From positions 62,001 through 126,000 of the forward strand of contig DATGJP010000078.1 in assembly GCA_035295125.1 (NCBI GenBank): a stretch of DNA of 64,000 nt, read 5' to 3'. Made by a program: the position numbers and the translations under genes. Source of the DNA: JAICMB01 sp035295125 (lineage in GTDB: Bacteria > Acidobacteriota > Terriglobia > Bryobacterales > Bryobacteraceae). Positions within the stretch are counted from its first letter, which is position 1, and the number at the start of each line of letters is the position of its first letter. Below the pieces are notes generated by a model, which saw only the letters and a list, made by a program, of their open reading frames with translations, had not been told where the DNA came from and did not search any database. Shown in pieces: positions 50,491 through 59,080 of this stretch.

Positions 50491-51621
50491 ATGCAACCAA
50501 CGCACAGATCACACCGCCTTTGGGCCCTGTGTCTGTTCATGACCGGCGCCGCCGCTCAGCCTGCCGTGCTCACCTCGATGGTTCGGATGCCTCTCATGCC
50601 GGTGGCCGCCGGCGGCAAGCTCGTTCTTGCCTACGAAGTGGAGATCTCAAACACTTCCTCCCAGGACGTCTCTTTGATGCAGTTTGAGACCTTTGCGAAT
50701 GGAAAGTCCCAACCTGAGCTGAGCTACGATGCAGTCGGCCTCGCCCGGAACACGAAGCAGATTGCGCCGCCCATTACAAAGGAAGTTCGCTTGCTCAAGC
50801 CTGGCACGCGCGCGGTTATCTTCTGCTGGATGGAATTTTCCGACTCATCTTCGCTGCCGCACACAATCCAACATCAGATCACCTTCAAATCGGGTACACG
50901 ACCGGACCTGACTTATCGCGACGTCCCGAGCACGGTCAGCGAAGTGTCCAGTTTGGCTCTCGGGTCCCCGCTGGGAACCGGCGATTGGTGGGCCGCCATC
51001 GGACCGTCGAACTCCTCCGATCACCGGCGGGCGCAGGTCCGTATCGATCGGGATCCCGCGGCTCCTTTTGCACAGCGATATGCCATCGACTGGGTTGCCT
51101 TGTGCGATGGGCGTATGTACAACGGAAAAGGCTCCGCAAACTCCGACTACTGCGGATACGGCAAGGATGTGCTCGCCGTTGCCGATGGGCAAGTGGTCTC
51201 AGCGAAGAACGGCATCCCCGAGAACAAACCGGGCGAGGGATCGCGGGCCGTCAAAATAACCCTGGAGACGCTGCTAGGCAACCACTTGATCCTGGACCTG
51301 GGTAATCACCTCTACGCGGTCTATGCCCACTTGCTGCCGGGAAGCCTCCAGGTTAAGGTCGGGGATCACACACGCCGGGGGCAGGTAATTGCGCGCCTGG
51401 GAAACTCGGGAAACTCAGACGCCCCGCATCTGCATTTTCACGTTGCGCAGGCCCCGGAACTGGACAAGGTCACATCCCTCCAGAGCGAACCTTACCCTTA
51501 TACCTTCGAGAAATTCGAGATCCTGGGTCAGTATTCAGGAAGAGCCGAATTTGCTCCGCTGCCTGGCAGCAAGCGCGCGCAGGAGTTGGTTACGGACGGC
51601 GAAGTGGTCCGATTTCCCTAG
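50491..51621 (+). CDS. M23-family endopeptidase-like protein with a degenerate first zinc motif
   Basis: A 376-residue exported protein. An N-terminal beta-domain (about 30-150) precedes an M23/LytM-type domain in the C-terminal half. The second zinc motif HLHFHV and the YAVYAHL strand are present, with GDHTRRGQVIARLGNSGNSDAPHLHFH in the usual order. The first motif, normally HxxxD, reads YCGYGKDV, so the usual His ligand is not obvious. A GGAGG site precedes ATG 50491. Such proteins usually cut peptidoglycan cross-links; this one may be a non-catalytic regulator or use another ligand. Confidence 0.8.
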   Translation: MQPTHRSHRLWALCLFMTGAAAQPAVLTSMVRMPLMPVAAGGKLVLAYEVEISNTSSQDVSLMQFETFANGKSQPELSYDAVGLARNTKQIAPPITKEVRLLKPGTRAVIFCWMEFSDSSSLPHTIQHQITFKSGTRPDLTYRDVPSTVSEVSSLALGSPLGTGDWWAAIGPSNSSDHRRAQVRIDRDPAAPFAQRYAIDWVALCDGRMYNGKGSANSDYCGYGKDVLAVADGQVVSAKNGIPENKPGEGSRAVKITLETLLGNHLILDLGNHLYAVYAHLLPGSLQVKVGDHTRRGQVIARLGNSGNSDAPHLHFHVAQAPELDKVTSLQSEPYPYTFEKFEILGQYSGRAEFAPLPGSKRAQELVTDGEVVRFP

Positions 51622-51655
51622 CCGCCTGTGGCAGAAGTCTTCGAGAGCGGCGTGT

Positions 51656-51673
51656 GCAGGCGAAACCGCCTGC
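51656..51673. repeat. Dispersed intergenic palindrome, GCAGGCG-AAAC-CGCCTGC
   Basis: A perfect 7-bp stem with AAAC loop, in the gap between the convergent M23 and ftcD genes. It is the best copy of the GGCGAAACCGCC stem, also near 17036-17047, 46927-46938 and, inverted, 56537-56548. Confidence 0.8.
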
Positions 51674-51720
51674 GACACCTTTAGGGCTCAACAGGTTGCG
51701 AGCCAAGGTGGCACGGGCTG

Positions 51721-52608
51721 CTAGCCGCCGAACTCCTCGTCCAAGCGGTTCTCCAACACCAGCGCACTCCGGAAATTCTCGATCTTCAGATAATTCGCCG
51801 CCACCGACTCGAGCGATTTGCGCGGTACCAGCCCGATTATTTCCGTGTTTGTGATCGAGACGCCGAGCGCCGCGGCTTCGGCCCGCACCGTCTCGAACAC
51901 CTGGAACAGGCCCGTCTGCTCGAACTCCGTCAGATTCATCGCGATTTGGGCCTGATTCCGTGAATCGAGCTTTACGCCAATTGCCTTCAGGAACCGCAAG
52001 CCTCCTGCCGATGCGCGCACTTTGCGAGCGATCTCACGCGCGGTCGCAACGTCCGCTGTGTCCAGGTCGACGTTAAAAGCAATCAGCAGCCGGCGCGCGC
52101 CGATGATGCACCCGCCGGCGGAGGGATGCAGCGCCGGTCCGCCGAGGTCGGGCAGTAACTTGGGAGTCGGAAAGCCCCCGCGCCGCACGTTTTCCAGAGG
52201 CGCCCGTTCCGGTGCTGTCGCCGCGGCCTCGTAAAAATAAACCGGCACGCCAAGCTCGCTCCAGACCCGTTGCCCCAGCCCGTGTGCCATCTCCGCGCAC
52301 TCCGCCAGTTCCAGGCCGCGAAGCGGAACCAGCGGCACGACGTCCGCGGCTCCGATCCGTGGGTGCACTCCGCGATGCTCACGCAGATCGATCAAAGCCG
52401 CGGCTTTCGAAATGCCTCGAAATGCCGCCTCCACTACACTCTCGGGCAGCCCGGCATATGTAATCACCGCGCGATTGTGGTCGGGATCCGCCTCATACCG
52501 CAAAATGCGGACTCCCTCAACCGCTGCGATCGCATCGCGAATCGCCGCCGATTTTGCCGCATCACGCCCCTCGGAAAAATTCGGCACGCACTCCATCAAG
52601 CGGGCCAC
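51721..52608 (-). CDS. ftcD: Glutamate formimidoyltransferase
   Basis: About 295 residues. Formiminotransferase domains are clear: MECVPNFSEGRD at the N-terminus, DHNRAVITYAG, HRGVHPRIGAADVVPLVP with the catalytic His, and a C-terminal subdomain with MNLTEFEQTGL. The enzyme transfers the formimino group from formiminoglutamate to tetrahydrofolate in histidine breakdown. No cyclodeaminase domain is fused. GTG 52608 gives the standard N-terminus MARLMECVPNFSEG; ATG 52596 (TGATG coupling) is an alternative. It is the last gene of the S9-AlkD-HutI-like operon. No hutH or hutU is present here. Confidence 0.9.
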   Translation of the reverse strand: MARLMECVPNFSEGRDAAKSAAIRDAIAAVEGVRILRYEADPDHNRAVITYAGLPESVVEAAFRGISKAAALIDLREHRGVHPRIGAADVVPLVPLRGLELAECAEMAHGLGQRVWSELGVPVYFYEAAATAPERAPLENVRRGGFPTPKLLPDLGGPALHPSAGGCIIGARRLLIAFNVDLDTADVATAREIARKVRASAGGLRFLKAIGVKLDSRNQAQIAMNLTEFEQTGLFQVFETVRAEAAALGVSITNTEIIGLVPRKSLESVAANYLKIENFRSALVLENRLDEEFGG

Positions 52609-53819
52609 TGGACGTTGGACCTTTGCCAAATGATCTTTCCGTTCTTCATGGTCGTTTCGACGATGTTCACTCCGAAATGATACGGGATTTCACGATAGTC
52701 CGAAACTGTGAGTATCAGAATATCCGCCTGCTTGCCGGCCTCGATCGTGCCAATCTGTGCCGAGCGGCGCACGGCGTGAGCTCCGTTGATGGTCGCGGCC
52801 GAGATCGCTTCCGCCGGCGTCATGCGCATCTCCCGGCAGGCCAGGCCGATGACCGTTTGCATGTTTTGCGACGAAGCGGTTTGCCTGTCGTAGCCTGTCG
52901 CCAGCGCCACCACCGCTCCGCGATCCAGCAGCATCCGCGCCGGAGCGTAGGAGTTCGACATCGCATAGAACACCGGAAACGGAAGAAGCACAGCCACCAC
53001 GTCGCCGTTCGCCAGGAGCGTTGCATCGCGTTCATCGGCGAAGTTCAACTGGCTGATGCTGGCGGCGCCCACCTCCAGCGCGACGTCCACGGCATCGGAC
53101 ACCGCTTGGATTTTCGGAACAAAGCCCAGTTGACGAGCGGTGTTGAGATACCGCCGCGACTGCGCTGTTGTGAACCCTCCTGGTTCACAGCAGATATCGG
53201 CAAACTCCGCCAGCCTGCGCTTCCGAATGAGAGGCAGCACATCGGTGCATATCCAATCGATGAACTCGTCCGCGGGTATTTCGGGTTGCCAATGCGTCAC
53301 CATGAAGGTCGACAGTGCCGCTGCGGTGCGCATCCGGAGCGCGTTCTGAATCCGCAGGATTTTCATTTCCGCCAACTCCGACCGCCCCAGCCCCGACTTC
53401 AGCTCAAGCGTCGTAACGCCATGCCGCAAGGATGCCTCCAAAGCCTGCAGCGCATGGTTTTGAATCGTGTAACGCGAAGTGGCCTCGATCAGCGCGGATA
53501 GCGATTGGTAATCCGGCATCCTCGGCCCGAATTCGAACGCCCGCATCAGGCCGCCGACGGTGTGTGTGTCGCAATCCACGAAACCGGGCATGACCACTTT
53601 CCCCGCCGCGTTGATCTCGGTTGCGTGCCGGGCCGCCGCCACCCTTTCTACGCGCCTGCTGGAGCCCACCTCCTGGATAACGCCGTTTGCGATCAGAACG
53701 GCCCCATCCGCGATGATGCCGAGGTCGCGCATTTCCTGGCCCCGCCGTGGTATCCCACCTTGTAGCGTAAGAAGTTGACGGGCGCTCCGGATCAGAATCG
53801 GCTTGGCCGAGGCACTCAA
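52596..53819 (-). CDS. Imidazolonepropionase (HutI)-like protein lacking most metal ligands
   Basis: A 407-residue amidohydrolase-fold protein clearly homologous to HutI over its full length (MPGFVDCDTHT, FADICCEPGGFTTAQSRRYL, DYREIPYHFGVN). The residues that bind zinc and drive hydrolysis are changed: the first His of HTH is Asp84 (His86 kept); the His of KIHADE is Gln238 and its Glu is Ser241; the ADH His is Gln257; the ATD Asp is Gly309. It is therefore unlikely to be a normal imidazolonepropionase. TTG 53819 overlaps the AlkD-like stop as TTGA. It may bind a related ligand or serve as a partner of FtcD. Confidence 0.75.
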   Translation of the reverse strand: MSASAKPILIRSARQLLTLQGGIPRRGQEMRDLGIIADGAVLIANGVIQEVGSSRRVERVAAARHATEINAAGKVVMPGFVDCDTHTVGGLMRAFEFGPRMPDYQSLSALIEATSRYTIQNHALQALEASLRHGVTTLELKSGLGRSELAEMKILRIQNALRMRTAAALSTFMVTHWQPEIPADEFIDWICTDVLPLIRKRRLAEFADICCEPGGFTTAQSRRYLNTARQLGFVPKIQAVSDAVDVALEVGAASISQLNFADERDATLLANGDVVAVLLPFPVFYAMSNSYAPARMLLDRGAVVALATGYDRQTASSQNMQTVIGLACREMRMTPAEAISAATINGAHAVRRSAQIGTIEAGKQADILILTVSDYREIPYHFGVNIVETTMKNGKIIWQRSNVQWPA

Positions 53820-54445
53820 AGCCTGCCCCGCTCCATCTTGTGCCTGACCTGCCGCGTGACGAGCGCCGCCAGGCGCGCCTTGTGCTTACTGACAAAGCGC
53901 TGTACCGCAGCGCCATCACGAACCGACAAGGCGCGGAGAGCCCACGAAAGAGCCTTCACCACCATGTCATCGCGGTCGTCCAGCAGCTTCTCGCACACCG
54001 CGAGAGTTCGCACCGGATCGCCCTGTCCGCCTTGCGCCCGAACATTCAAAGGAACCGTGCTCACGAGCGCGGCGCGCCGCCACCAGCGGTCTTTCGAGGT
54101 CGTCCAGGTAAGGATCAGGCGATCGGACAGCAGGCCGGCACGCCAGGCCGGGCCGCAAATGAAGCACGCAAAACAATCCACCGAGCCCCAATCCGAAATT
54201 CCGCGCCCGAGGTGTTTAACTTCCGTGACGGAAAGCGCCCCAGCGGTCGGCGCGTGATTCTTTACGATTTCGTACGCGAACCAGCGGAATCTTTGGGTGT
54301 CGATAATTTCATTCGCCAGCTTGAGAACCTCTGTTCGCCCGCAATTCGCCAGGTCCTTCGAAAGCGTGCGCCGAAGCCTGCGGAGCGCTGCCGTACTCGG
54401 AGGTTGAACGCGTCCGATCGCGGCCAGGACATCCTGTGCCGTCAT
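53816..54445 (-). CDS. AlkD-like DNA alkylation repair protein
   Basis: A 209-residue all-helical HEAT-repeat-like protein of the DNA alkylation repair family: FRWFAYEIVKNHAP, ISDWGSVDCFACFICGPAW, WRRAALVSTVPLN and MVVKALSWALRAL. AlkD removes 3- and 7-alkylpurines by a glycosylase activity that does not flip the base. The tryptophan and Asp residues near the catalytic position (DWGSVD) look family-like. The start ATG 54445 lies 12 bp after the S9 stop. It is in an operon with enzymes of an unrelated pathway, which is odd. Confidence 0.82.
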   Translation of the reverse strand: MTAQDVLAAIGRVQPPSTAALRRLRRTLSKDLANCGRTEVLKLANEIIDTQRFRWFAYEIVKNHAPTAGALSVTEVKHLGRGISDWGSVDCFACFICGPAWRAGLLSDRLILTWTTSKDRWWRRAALVSTVPLNVRAQGGQGDPVRTLAVCEKLLDDRDDMVVKALSWALRALSVRDGAAVQRFVSKHKARLAALVTRQVRHKMERGRL

Positions 54446-54457
54446 CCCTACTTCATA

Positions 54458-56509
54458 TTATTGGCCCGCGGTGCTCGCTGCCGGGCTCGTCCCGGCCTTC
54501 AGGTACTTGTCATACCACGCAAGATAACGCTCGTAGCGATCCTTGATAAAGCTGGGCCGCGTGAATCCATGGAATTGTCCTGGGTACACGACCAGCTCCG
54601 TCGGAATGCCGATGCTGCGAAGGGCCTGGTACATCTGCTCGCCGCCAATTACAGGGACGTTGAAATCGCGATCGCCGCCCATGAACAACGTAGGTGTGCG
54701 AATGCGGTCGGCATGGTAGAACGGATACGAAATCTTGACCCAGGCTTCCTGGTTCTTCCATGGCGGACCCACCTCGTTGTCGTATTGGAAGGTATACTGA
54801 TCGACGCCGTACATTGCAATCTGGTTTGCGCTGCCCGCGCCGCTGATGGCCGCCTTGAAGCGCGCGTCCGAAGCGATCGTGTAATCGGTAAGGATGCCGC
54901 CATAGCTCCATCCGCCGATGCCCAAGCGGTCGGGATCGACGATGCCCATCGAAATCACCTTGTCTACGCCGGCCAGCAGATCCGCGACTTCCTTGTTGCC
55001 CCAATCGGCGAAAATGCTTTCGCTGAACTTCTGTCCGCGCCCGGCGCTGCCGCGATAGTTTACGTTGAGCACCACGTATCCATGCGCTGCAAAAAACTGC
55101 CGCTCGAAGTTGAACGCGTGCTGGTCCTGCCCGTTCGGCCCGCCATGGATTCGGAGCAGCATAGGATACTTCTTGCCCGCCTCATATGCCGGCGGCTTGG
55201 TGATGAGGCCGTGCACCTCCGTGCCATCCTTGCTGTTGAAGCTGATGTCCTCGGTTTCGCCAAGCTGCAGCTCCGAGATCAATGCGTCGTTCTGGGCGGT
55301 CAGTTTGCGAAGGCTGGTGCCTTCCAACGCGTAAATCTCGCCCGAAATATCATCCATTGAAGCCAGCACGGCCTCGTGTCCGCCGCTCCGCGAATGCCCC
55401 ATGATGGCGAGCTTGCCGGGAACCAGACGCTCCACCGATCCATTGGACAGAGAAACCTTTGCTGGATATTCGGAACGGTCATCCGCTACCAGCACAATGA
55501 TCGTGCCGTCGTTCGTGAATTCCGGTGCCGACACGCCACGGTCGAGCTTCGCGGTCAAAACCCGAGGTTCACCACCCGCCGCCGGAACCACCGCCAGGCG
55601 ATTCAGGTTATAAGCCGAATACTTCGGATCGCTCCCTTGCGTGTAAGCGATCCACTTGCTGTCGGGACTCCAGGCAAGGCGACCGCCGTCAGGCCCCGGA
55701 TGTGTCGTCAGCCGGCGCGCCGTCGAACCCGGCTTCGCATCCACCACAAACACGTCGGTATTGTGCGACCGATCCGGATCTTCATCGTGATTGCTGACGA
55801 ACGCGATCCTGGCGCCATCGGGCGACCATACCGGTCCGCTCTCGTCCCACGTTTTATCCGTGGTCAGCAGGTCGAGTTTCTTTGCCGCGATGTCATAAAG
55901 ATAAATTCGGCCCTTCGACGTGCCGCTGAGGTATCCCTGCATGTCCTGCTTGAAGTGATAGCGATCGATGACGATCGGCTTGGGTGGCCGCGCCGGCGCC
56001 GCGGCGCTGCCAGTGCGGGGCGCGCCGCCGTTTTCCGCCTCCGGCTCGTCGCTCTCCCGCATGATGAACACCAGTCTCTTCGAATCCGGCGACCACGAGT
56101 ATTCCGAAAGCCGGCCCTTGACGTCGGTCAACTGCTGCGCTTCTCCACCGCGCCGGTCGAGCACCCACACCTGCGTCCCCTTCGCCTTGCCCGGGCGTCC
56201 GGAGGTGAACGAAAGGTACTTGCCGTCGGGACTCCAACGTGGCGCGCCCTCCGAATCGGTACTGTTTGTGAGCTGGATGTTCTCGGAGCCATCCCAACTC
56301 ACCATCCACACGTGGCCGCCACTCTTATCGCCTTCCTTGTCGACGGTGGAAACCGTGTAGGCCACCCATTTGCCGTCAGGCGAGACCTGGGGGTCGCCCA
56401 CGTTGTGCAGTCGATTCAGATCGTCGAGGGTGATGGGCCGTTTTGCCGCCTGCAACGCCAGCGCTGCCGCGCCCGCAAACACAATCGCGCAAACGAGATT
56501 CCGGTGCAT
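54458..56509 (-). CDS. Exported S9 family peptidase, acylaminoacyl-peptidase type
   Basis: About 683 residues from ATG 56509, which begins a signal peptide (MHRNLVCAIVFAGAAALALQ). An N-terminal beta-propeller (WD40-like/TolB-like, DPQVSPDGKWVAY repeats) precedes a prolyl-oligopeptidase catalytic domain with the triad Ser535 in GGWSYGG, Asp615 in GDRDFNVP and His647 in GQFHGF. It is the second large exported S9 enzyme in the window and resembles AAP/POP rather than DPP-IV. Its stop is 12 bp before the AlkD-like start, so it likely leads the operon. Confidence 0.9.
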   Translation of the reverse strand: MHRNLVCAIVFAGAAALALQAAKRPITLDDLNRLHNVGDPQVSPDGKWVAYTVSTVDKEGDKSGGHVWMVSWDGSENIQLTNSTDSEGAPRWSPDGKYLSFTSGRPGKAKGTQVWVLDRRGGEAQQLTDVKGRLSEYSWSPDSKRLVFIMRESDEPEAENGGAPRTGSAAAPARPPKPIVIDRYHFKQDMQGYLSGTSKGRIYLYDIAAKKLDLLTTDKTWDESGPVWSPDGARIAFVSNHDEDPDRSHNTDVFVVDAKPGSTARRLTTHPGPDGGRLAWSPDSKWIAYTQGSDPKYSAYNLNRLAVVPAAGGEPRVLTAKLDRGVSAPEFTNDGTIIVLVADDRSEYPAKVSLSNGSVERLVPGKLAIMGHSRSGGHEAVLASMDDISGEIYALEGTSLRKLTAQNDALISELQLGETEDISFNSKDGTEVHGLITKPPAYEAGKKYPMLLRIHGGPNGQDQHAFNFERQFFAAHGYVVLNVNYRGSAGRGQKFSESIFADWGNKEVADLLAGVDKVISMGIVDPDRLGIGGWSYGGILTDYTIASDARFKAAISGAGSANQIAMYGVDQYTFQYDNEVGPPWKNQEAWVKISYPFYHADRIRTPTLFMGGDRDFNVPVIGGEQMYQALRSIGIPTELVVYPGQFHGFTRPSFIKDRYERYLAWYDKYLKAGTSPAASTAGQ

Positions 56510-56536
56510 GGGAAGCAGTCTAACACTTGTGGGACT

Positions 56537-56548
56537 GGCGGTTTCGCC
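56537..56548. repeat. Dispersed intergenic palindrome stem GGCG-GTTT-CGCC
   Basis: A short copy in the 110-bp divergent region between the S9 peptidase and metX, with the loop orientation opposite to 51656-51673. No SAM riboswitch or S-box-like stem was recognised in this gap. Confidence 0.6.
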
Positions 56549-56619
56549 TACTCTACTGACGCTAACGGTTACGGCTGGCAATCACTCGCATTGCTATCAT
56601 TGATGAAAGCCTCGCCTCG

Positions 56620-57702
56620 ATGACGTCGGAGACTCGTATCGTTCAGTTCGATTCACTCACGCTCGACAGTGGTGACACTATCGAACCAGTTGACATCGCT
56701 TATGAGACCTATGGCGAACTAAACGCGAGCCGCAGTAACGCGATCCTGGTCCTGCACGCTTTTTCAGGCGACGCGCACGCCGCCGGTGTCAGCGAAGAGA
56801 ACGGCCAGATCGGCTGGTGGGATAACATGATCGGACCGGCCAAGGCCTTCGACACCGACAAGTATTTCGTCATCTCGTCGAACGTCGTTGGAGGATGCCG
56901 CGGAACTACCGGCCCCAGTTCGATTAATCCGGTGACCGGTTGTCCCTACGGCATGGCGCTCCCGCCTATCACGATCGGCGACATGGTCAGGCTGCAGAAG
57001 AAGCTGGTGGAGCACCTCGGAATCGAACGCTTATTGAGTGTTGCCGGCGGTTCGATGGGTGCGATGCAGGCGCTCCAGTGGGCGGTCGCTTACCCCGATT
57101 CCGTCGTGTCCGCCATCCCGATCGCGGGCACCGCCCGGCACAGCGCGCAGCAGATCGCGTTCAACGAAGTGGGACGGCAAGCCATCATGGCCGACCCCGA
57201 CTGGTGCGAGGGCAACTACTACGGCAAACGTCCCCCGGCACGCGGTTTAGCGGTGGCGCGGATGGTTGGGCACATCACCTACATGAGCGACCACTCGATG
57301 CGCGAGAAATTCGGGCGTCGGCGGCGCGACGAGAACCAGTTCGAAGTCGAGAGCTATCTGCGTTATCGGGGCACCCAGTTTGTGGATCGTTTCGACGCCA
57401 ATTCGTATCTATACATCACGAAGGCGATGGATTATTTCGACCTGGCGGAAGGACACAGCTCACTCGCCGCGGCCTTTGCGGGCATCTCGGCGCGCTTCCT
57501 GGTCCTGAGTTTCACGTCCGACTGGCTGTATCCCACGTACCAATCGCTCGACGTCGTACGGGCGCTGCGCGGCCGTAATTGCGACGTGGCCTTTTGTGAA
57601 CTGCCCTCCCAGTATGGTCATGACGCCTTCCTGGTGACCGTGGAAGAGCAGACTGAAATGGTGCGCGGCTTTCTCGCGAGCACCTTCAAGACGCTGACAT
57701 GA
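56620..57702 (+). CDS. metX: Homoserine O-acetyltransferase
   Basis: A 360-residue alpha/beta hydrolase that acetylates homoserine for methionine synthesis. The nucleophile elbow GGSMGAMQ has Ser145, and SNVVGGCRGTTGPSSINP and a C-terminal GHDAFL with the catalytic His are present. Members of the family may use succinyl-CoA instead; the acyl donor cannot be read with certainty here. The 4-bp overlap with metW (ATGA) is a conserved pair. The divergent gap of 110 bp with a hairpin is its only upstream region. Confidence 0.93.
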   Translation: MTSETRIVQFDSLTLDSGDTIEPVDIAYETYGELNASRSNAILVLHAFSGDAHAAGVSEENGQIGWWDNMIGPAKAFDTDKYFVISSNVVGGCRGTTGPSSINPVTGCPYGMALPPITIGDMVRLQKKLVEHLGIERLLSVAGGSMGAMQALQWAVAYPDSVVSAIPIAGTARHSAQQIAFNEVGRQAIMADPDWCEGNYYGKRPPARGLAVARMVGHITYMSDHSMREKFGRRRRDENQFEVESYLRYRGTQFVDRFDANSYLYITKAMDYFDLAEGHSSLAAAFAGISARFLVLSFTSDWLYPTYQSLDVVRALRGRNCDVAFCELPSQYGHDAFLVTVEEQTEMVRGFLASTFKTLT

Positions 57703-58337
57703 CGACCGCGACCGCAGCTCGAACGGGACCATTCGTCCGAAAACTTCTTGGACGAAGCGACTTCGCGATCATCAGCGAAATCGTCGCGCCAAACTCGAAG
57801 GTTCTTGACCTGGGGTGCGGCGATGGCGAGTTGCTGGCCTGGCTCGCGGAGCATAAAAACGTCGATGCTCGTGGAGTCGAGATCTCCGGCCAACGAGTGC
57901 AGCGGGCGATTGCTCGCGGTGTTTCCGTCTATCAGGGCGATATCGAAGAGGCGGTGACCGACCTGCCCGATGCGACCTTCGATTATGTGGTCCTCAGCCA
58001 GACGTTGCAGGAAACCAAGACACCGCTAAAGGTGCTTCGAGAAATGCTACGGGTGGGCCGCCGCGCCATCGTCGCCTTCCCGAACTTCGGCCATTGGACG
58101 GTACGACTGGCGCATCTCTGGACCGGCCGTGCCCCCAAAACCCGGCTCTTCCCGCACGACTGGTACGATTCGCCGAACATTCACTTCCTCACCATCGACG
58201 ATTTTGAAAACCTGGCGACCAGGGAAGGCTGGATCATCGAACGCCGTATCTACCTGCAAGGCCAGCGTCGCGTGACGATTGTGCCGAATCTGTTGGCGGA
58301 AGTTGCGGTCTATGAGGTAACCCGGCGGGCGGAATAG
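57699..58337 (+). CDS. metW: Methionine biosynthesis protein MetW
   Basis: A 212-residue methyltransferase-fold protein. The AdoMet motif is VLDLGCGDGELLAWL, followed by GVEISGQRV and later VVLSQTLQET, with a C-terminal region of MetW type (AFPNFGHWTVRLAHLWTGR, LFPHDWYDSPNIHFLT). MetW works with MetX to make O-acylhomoserine efficiently in many bacteria. The gene is coupled to metX by a 4-bp overlap. Confidence 0.93.
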   Translation: MTTATAARTGPFVRKLLGRSDFAIISEIVAPNSKVLDLGCGDGELLAWLAEHKNVDARGVEISGQRVQRAIARGVSVYQGDIEEAVTDLPDATFDYVVLSQTLQETKTPLKVLREMLRVGRRAIVAFPNFGHWTVRLAHLWTGRAPKTRLFPHDWYDSPNIHFLTIDDFENLATREGWIIERRIYLQGQRRVTIVPNLLAEVAVYEVTRRAE

Positions 58338-58355
58338 CTCCGCCCGCGTCGTGTC

Positions 58356-58532
58356 CTACCCCGCAGTTTTCTTGTGGGTGGACGATTTATGGGTGCCCGA
58401 GCGATGGGATGAGGACTTGTGCCCCGACGAGCTTCTTCCGCTCGATCCCTTTTCCTTGCTGTTTGTCGATGCGACCGCAGCAACGCTGAGCAGCATCCAT
58501 ACGGCGAGCAGTCCGAACAAAACACGCTTCAT
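58356..58532 (-). CDS. Small exported Ser/His/Lys-rich protein (58 aa)
   Basis: A short reading frame from ATG 58532 to TAG 58356. The first 22 residues are a signal peptide (MKRVLFGLLAVWMLLSVAAVA). The mature part is very rich in Ser, His, Lys and Gly (GSSGRSSSGHKSSSHRSG, then HKSSTHKKTAG) with no acidic residue after the first few. Such compositions suit wall- or metal-binding, but no family is recognised. It is convergent with metW (18 bp apart) and divergent from the lipoprotein at 58597. Its composition and signal peptide make chance unlikely. Confidence 0.62.
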   Translation of the reverse strand: MKRVLFGLLAVWMLLSVAAVASTNSKEKGSSGRSSSGHKSSSHRSGTHKSSTHKKTAG

Positions 58533-58596
58533 GCCGATTAGTGTGTCGATCCCCGGAAAATTCGCACCGGAATCCGCGCGGTGGCAGACTTAAGTC

Positions 58597-59046
58597 ATGC
58601 ACCGAGCACTCACCGTCGTTACGGTGGTGTTTTGTCTTGCAGCTTGCACGTCAAAGCCCTCGGCTCCCGTCGCCCGAGCCCGCAATCACTTTGCTGGTAC
58701 CGTCGGCCAGTTGGACGATGGCTCGGAATTCGTTCAGTTCATCGACAATCACGAAAATCAGGCCGTCACGCTCGACATTCGCCTGCCCTCAGTGAGTTTT
58801 GATGGCGGCCAGGAGAAGGAACTGGACTTCTTCGTCGTATGGGATAGCTGCGACAACCTGCCGGAGGGTCAAAAGCCCAACTACATACATTGCACAGGCT
58901 TTGAATACAACATCCCGAAAGCGGCCGGAGGAGCCAGCCCGCTGATCAAGCGAGGGAATGACTGGTCGTTGAGGGGCCGCTTTAAGGTTGTGAATGCCGG
59001 GGGTCCGTTGCAGGGGCTGATGGCGGTCCGGCTCGAGCCACAGTAA
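58597..59046 (+). CDS. Lipoprotein of unknown function
   Basis: A 149-residue protein with a lipoprotein signal (HRALTVVTVVFCLAAC, lipobox LAAC). The mature part is beta-rich with several acidic residues (LDDGSEFVQFIDNHENQAV, DFFVVWDSCDNLPEGQ), and two Cys could form a disulphide (C in DSCD, C in IHCTG). No named family is recognised. It is monocistronic and divergent, 64 bp, from the small Ser/His/Lys-rich protein. A repeat array follows it. Confidence 0.7.
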   Translation: MHRALTVVTVVFCLAACTSKPSAPVARARNHFAGTVGQLDDGSEFVQFIDNHENQAVTLDIRLPSVSFDGGQEKELDFFVVWDSCDNLPEGQKPNYIHCTGFEYNIPKAAGGASPLIKRGNDWSLRGRFKVVNAGGPLQGLMAVRLEPQ

Positions 59047-59080
59047 TGTACGATTGCAAATTCGACTAGTAGTTCGGCAG

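Noticed and set aside
53840..55360. 506-codon plus-strand frame opposite the AlkD-like and S9 genes
   Set aside because: Shadow of two genuine genes with recognised motifs. It has no start signal or domain.
56510..56619. Possible SAM riboswitch before metX
   Set aside because: The gap is only 110 bp, and no SAM-I or SAM-II type helices or conserved loops were recognised, only a family hairpin.
55376..56623. 415-codon plus-strand frame opposite the second S9 gene, running into metX
   Set aside because: Overlaps a clear exported peptidase and the metX start, and has no domain.
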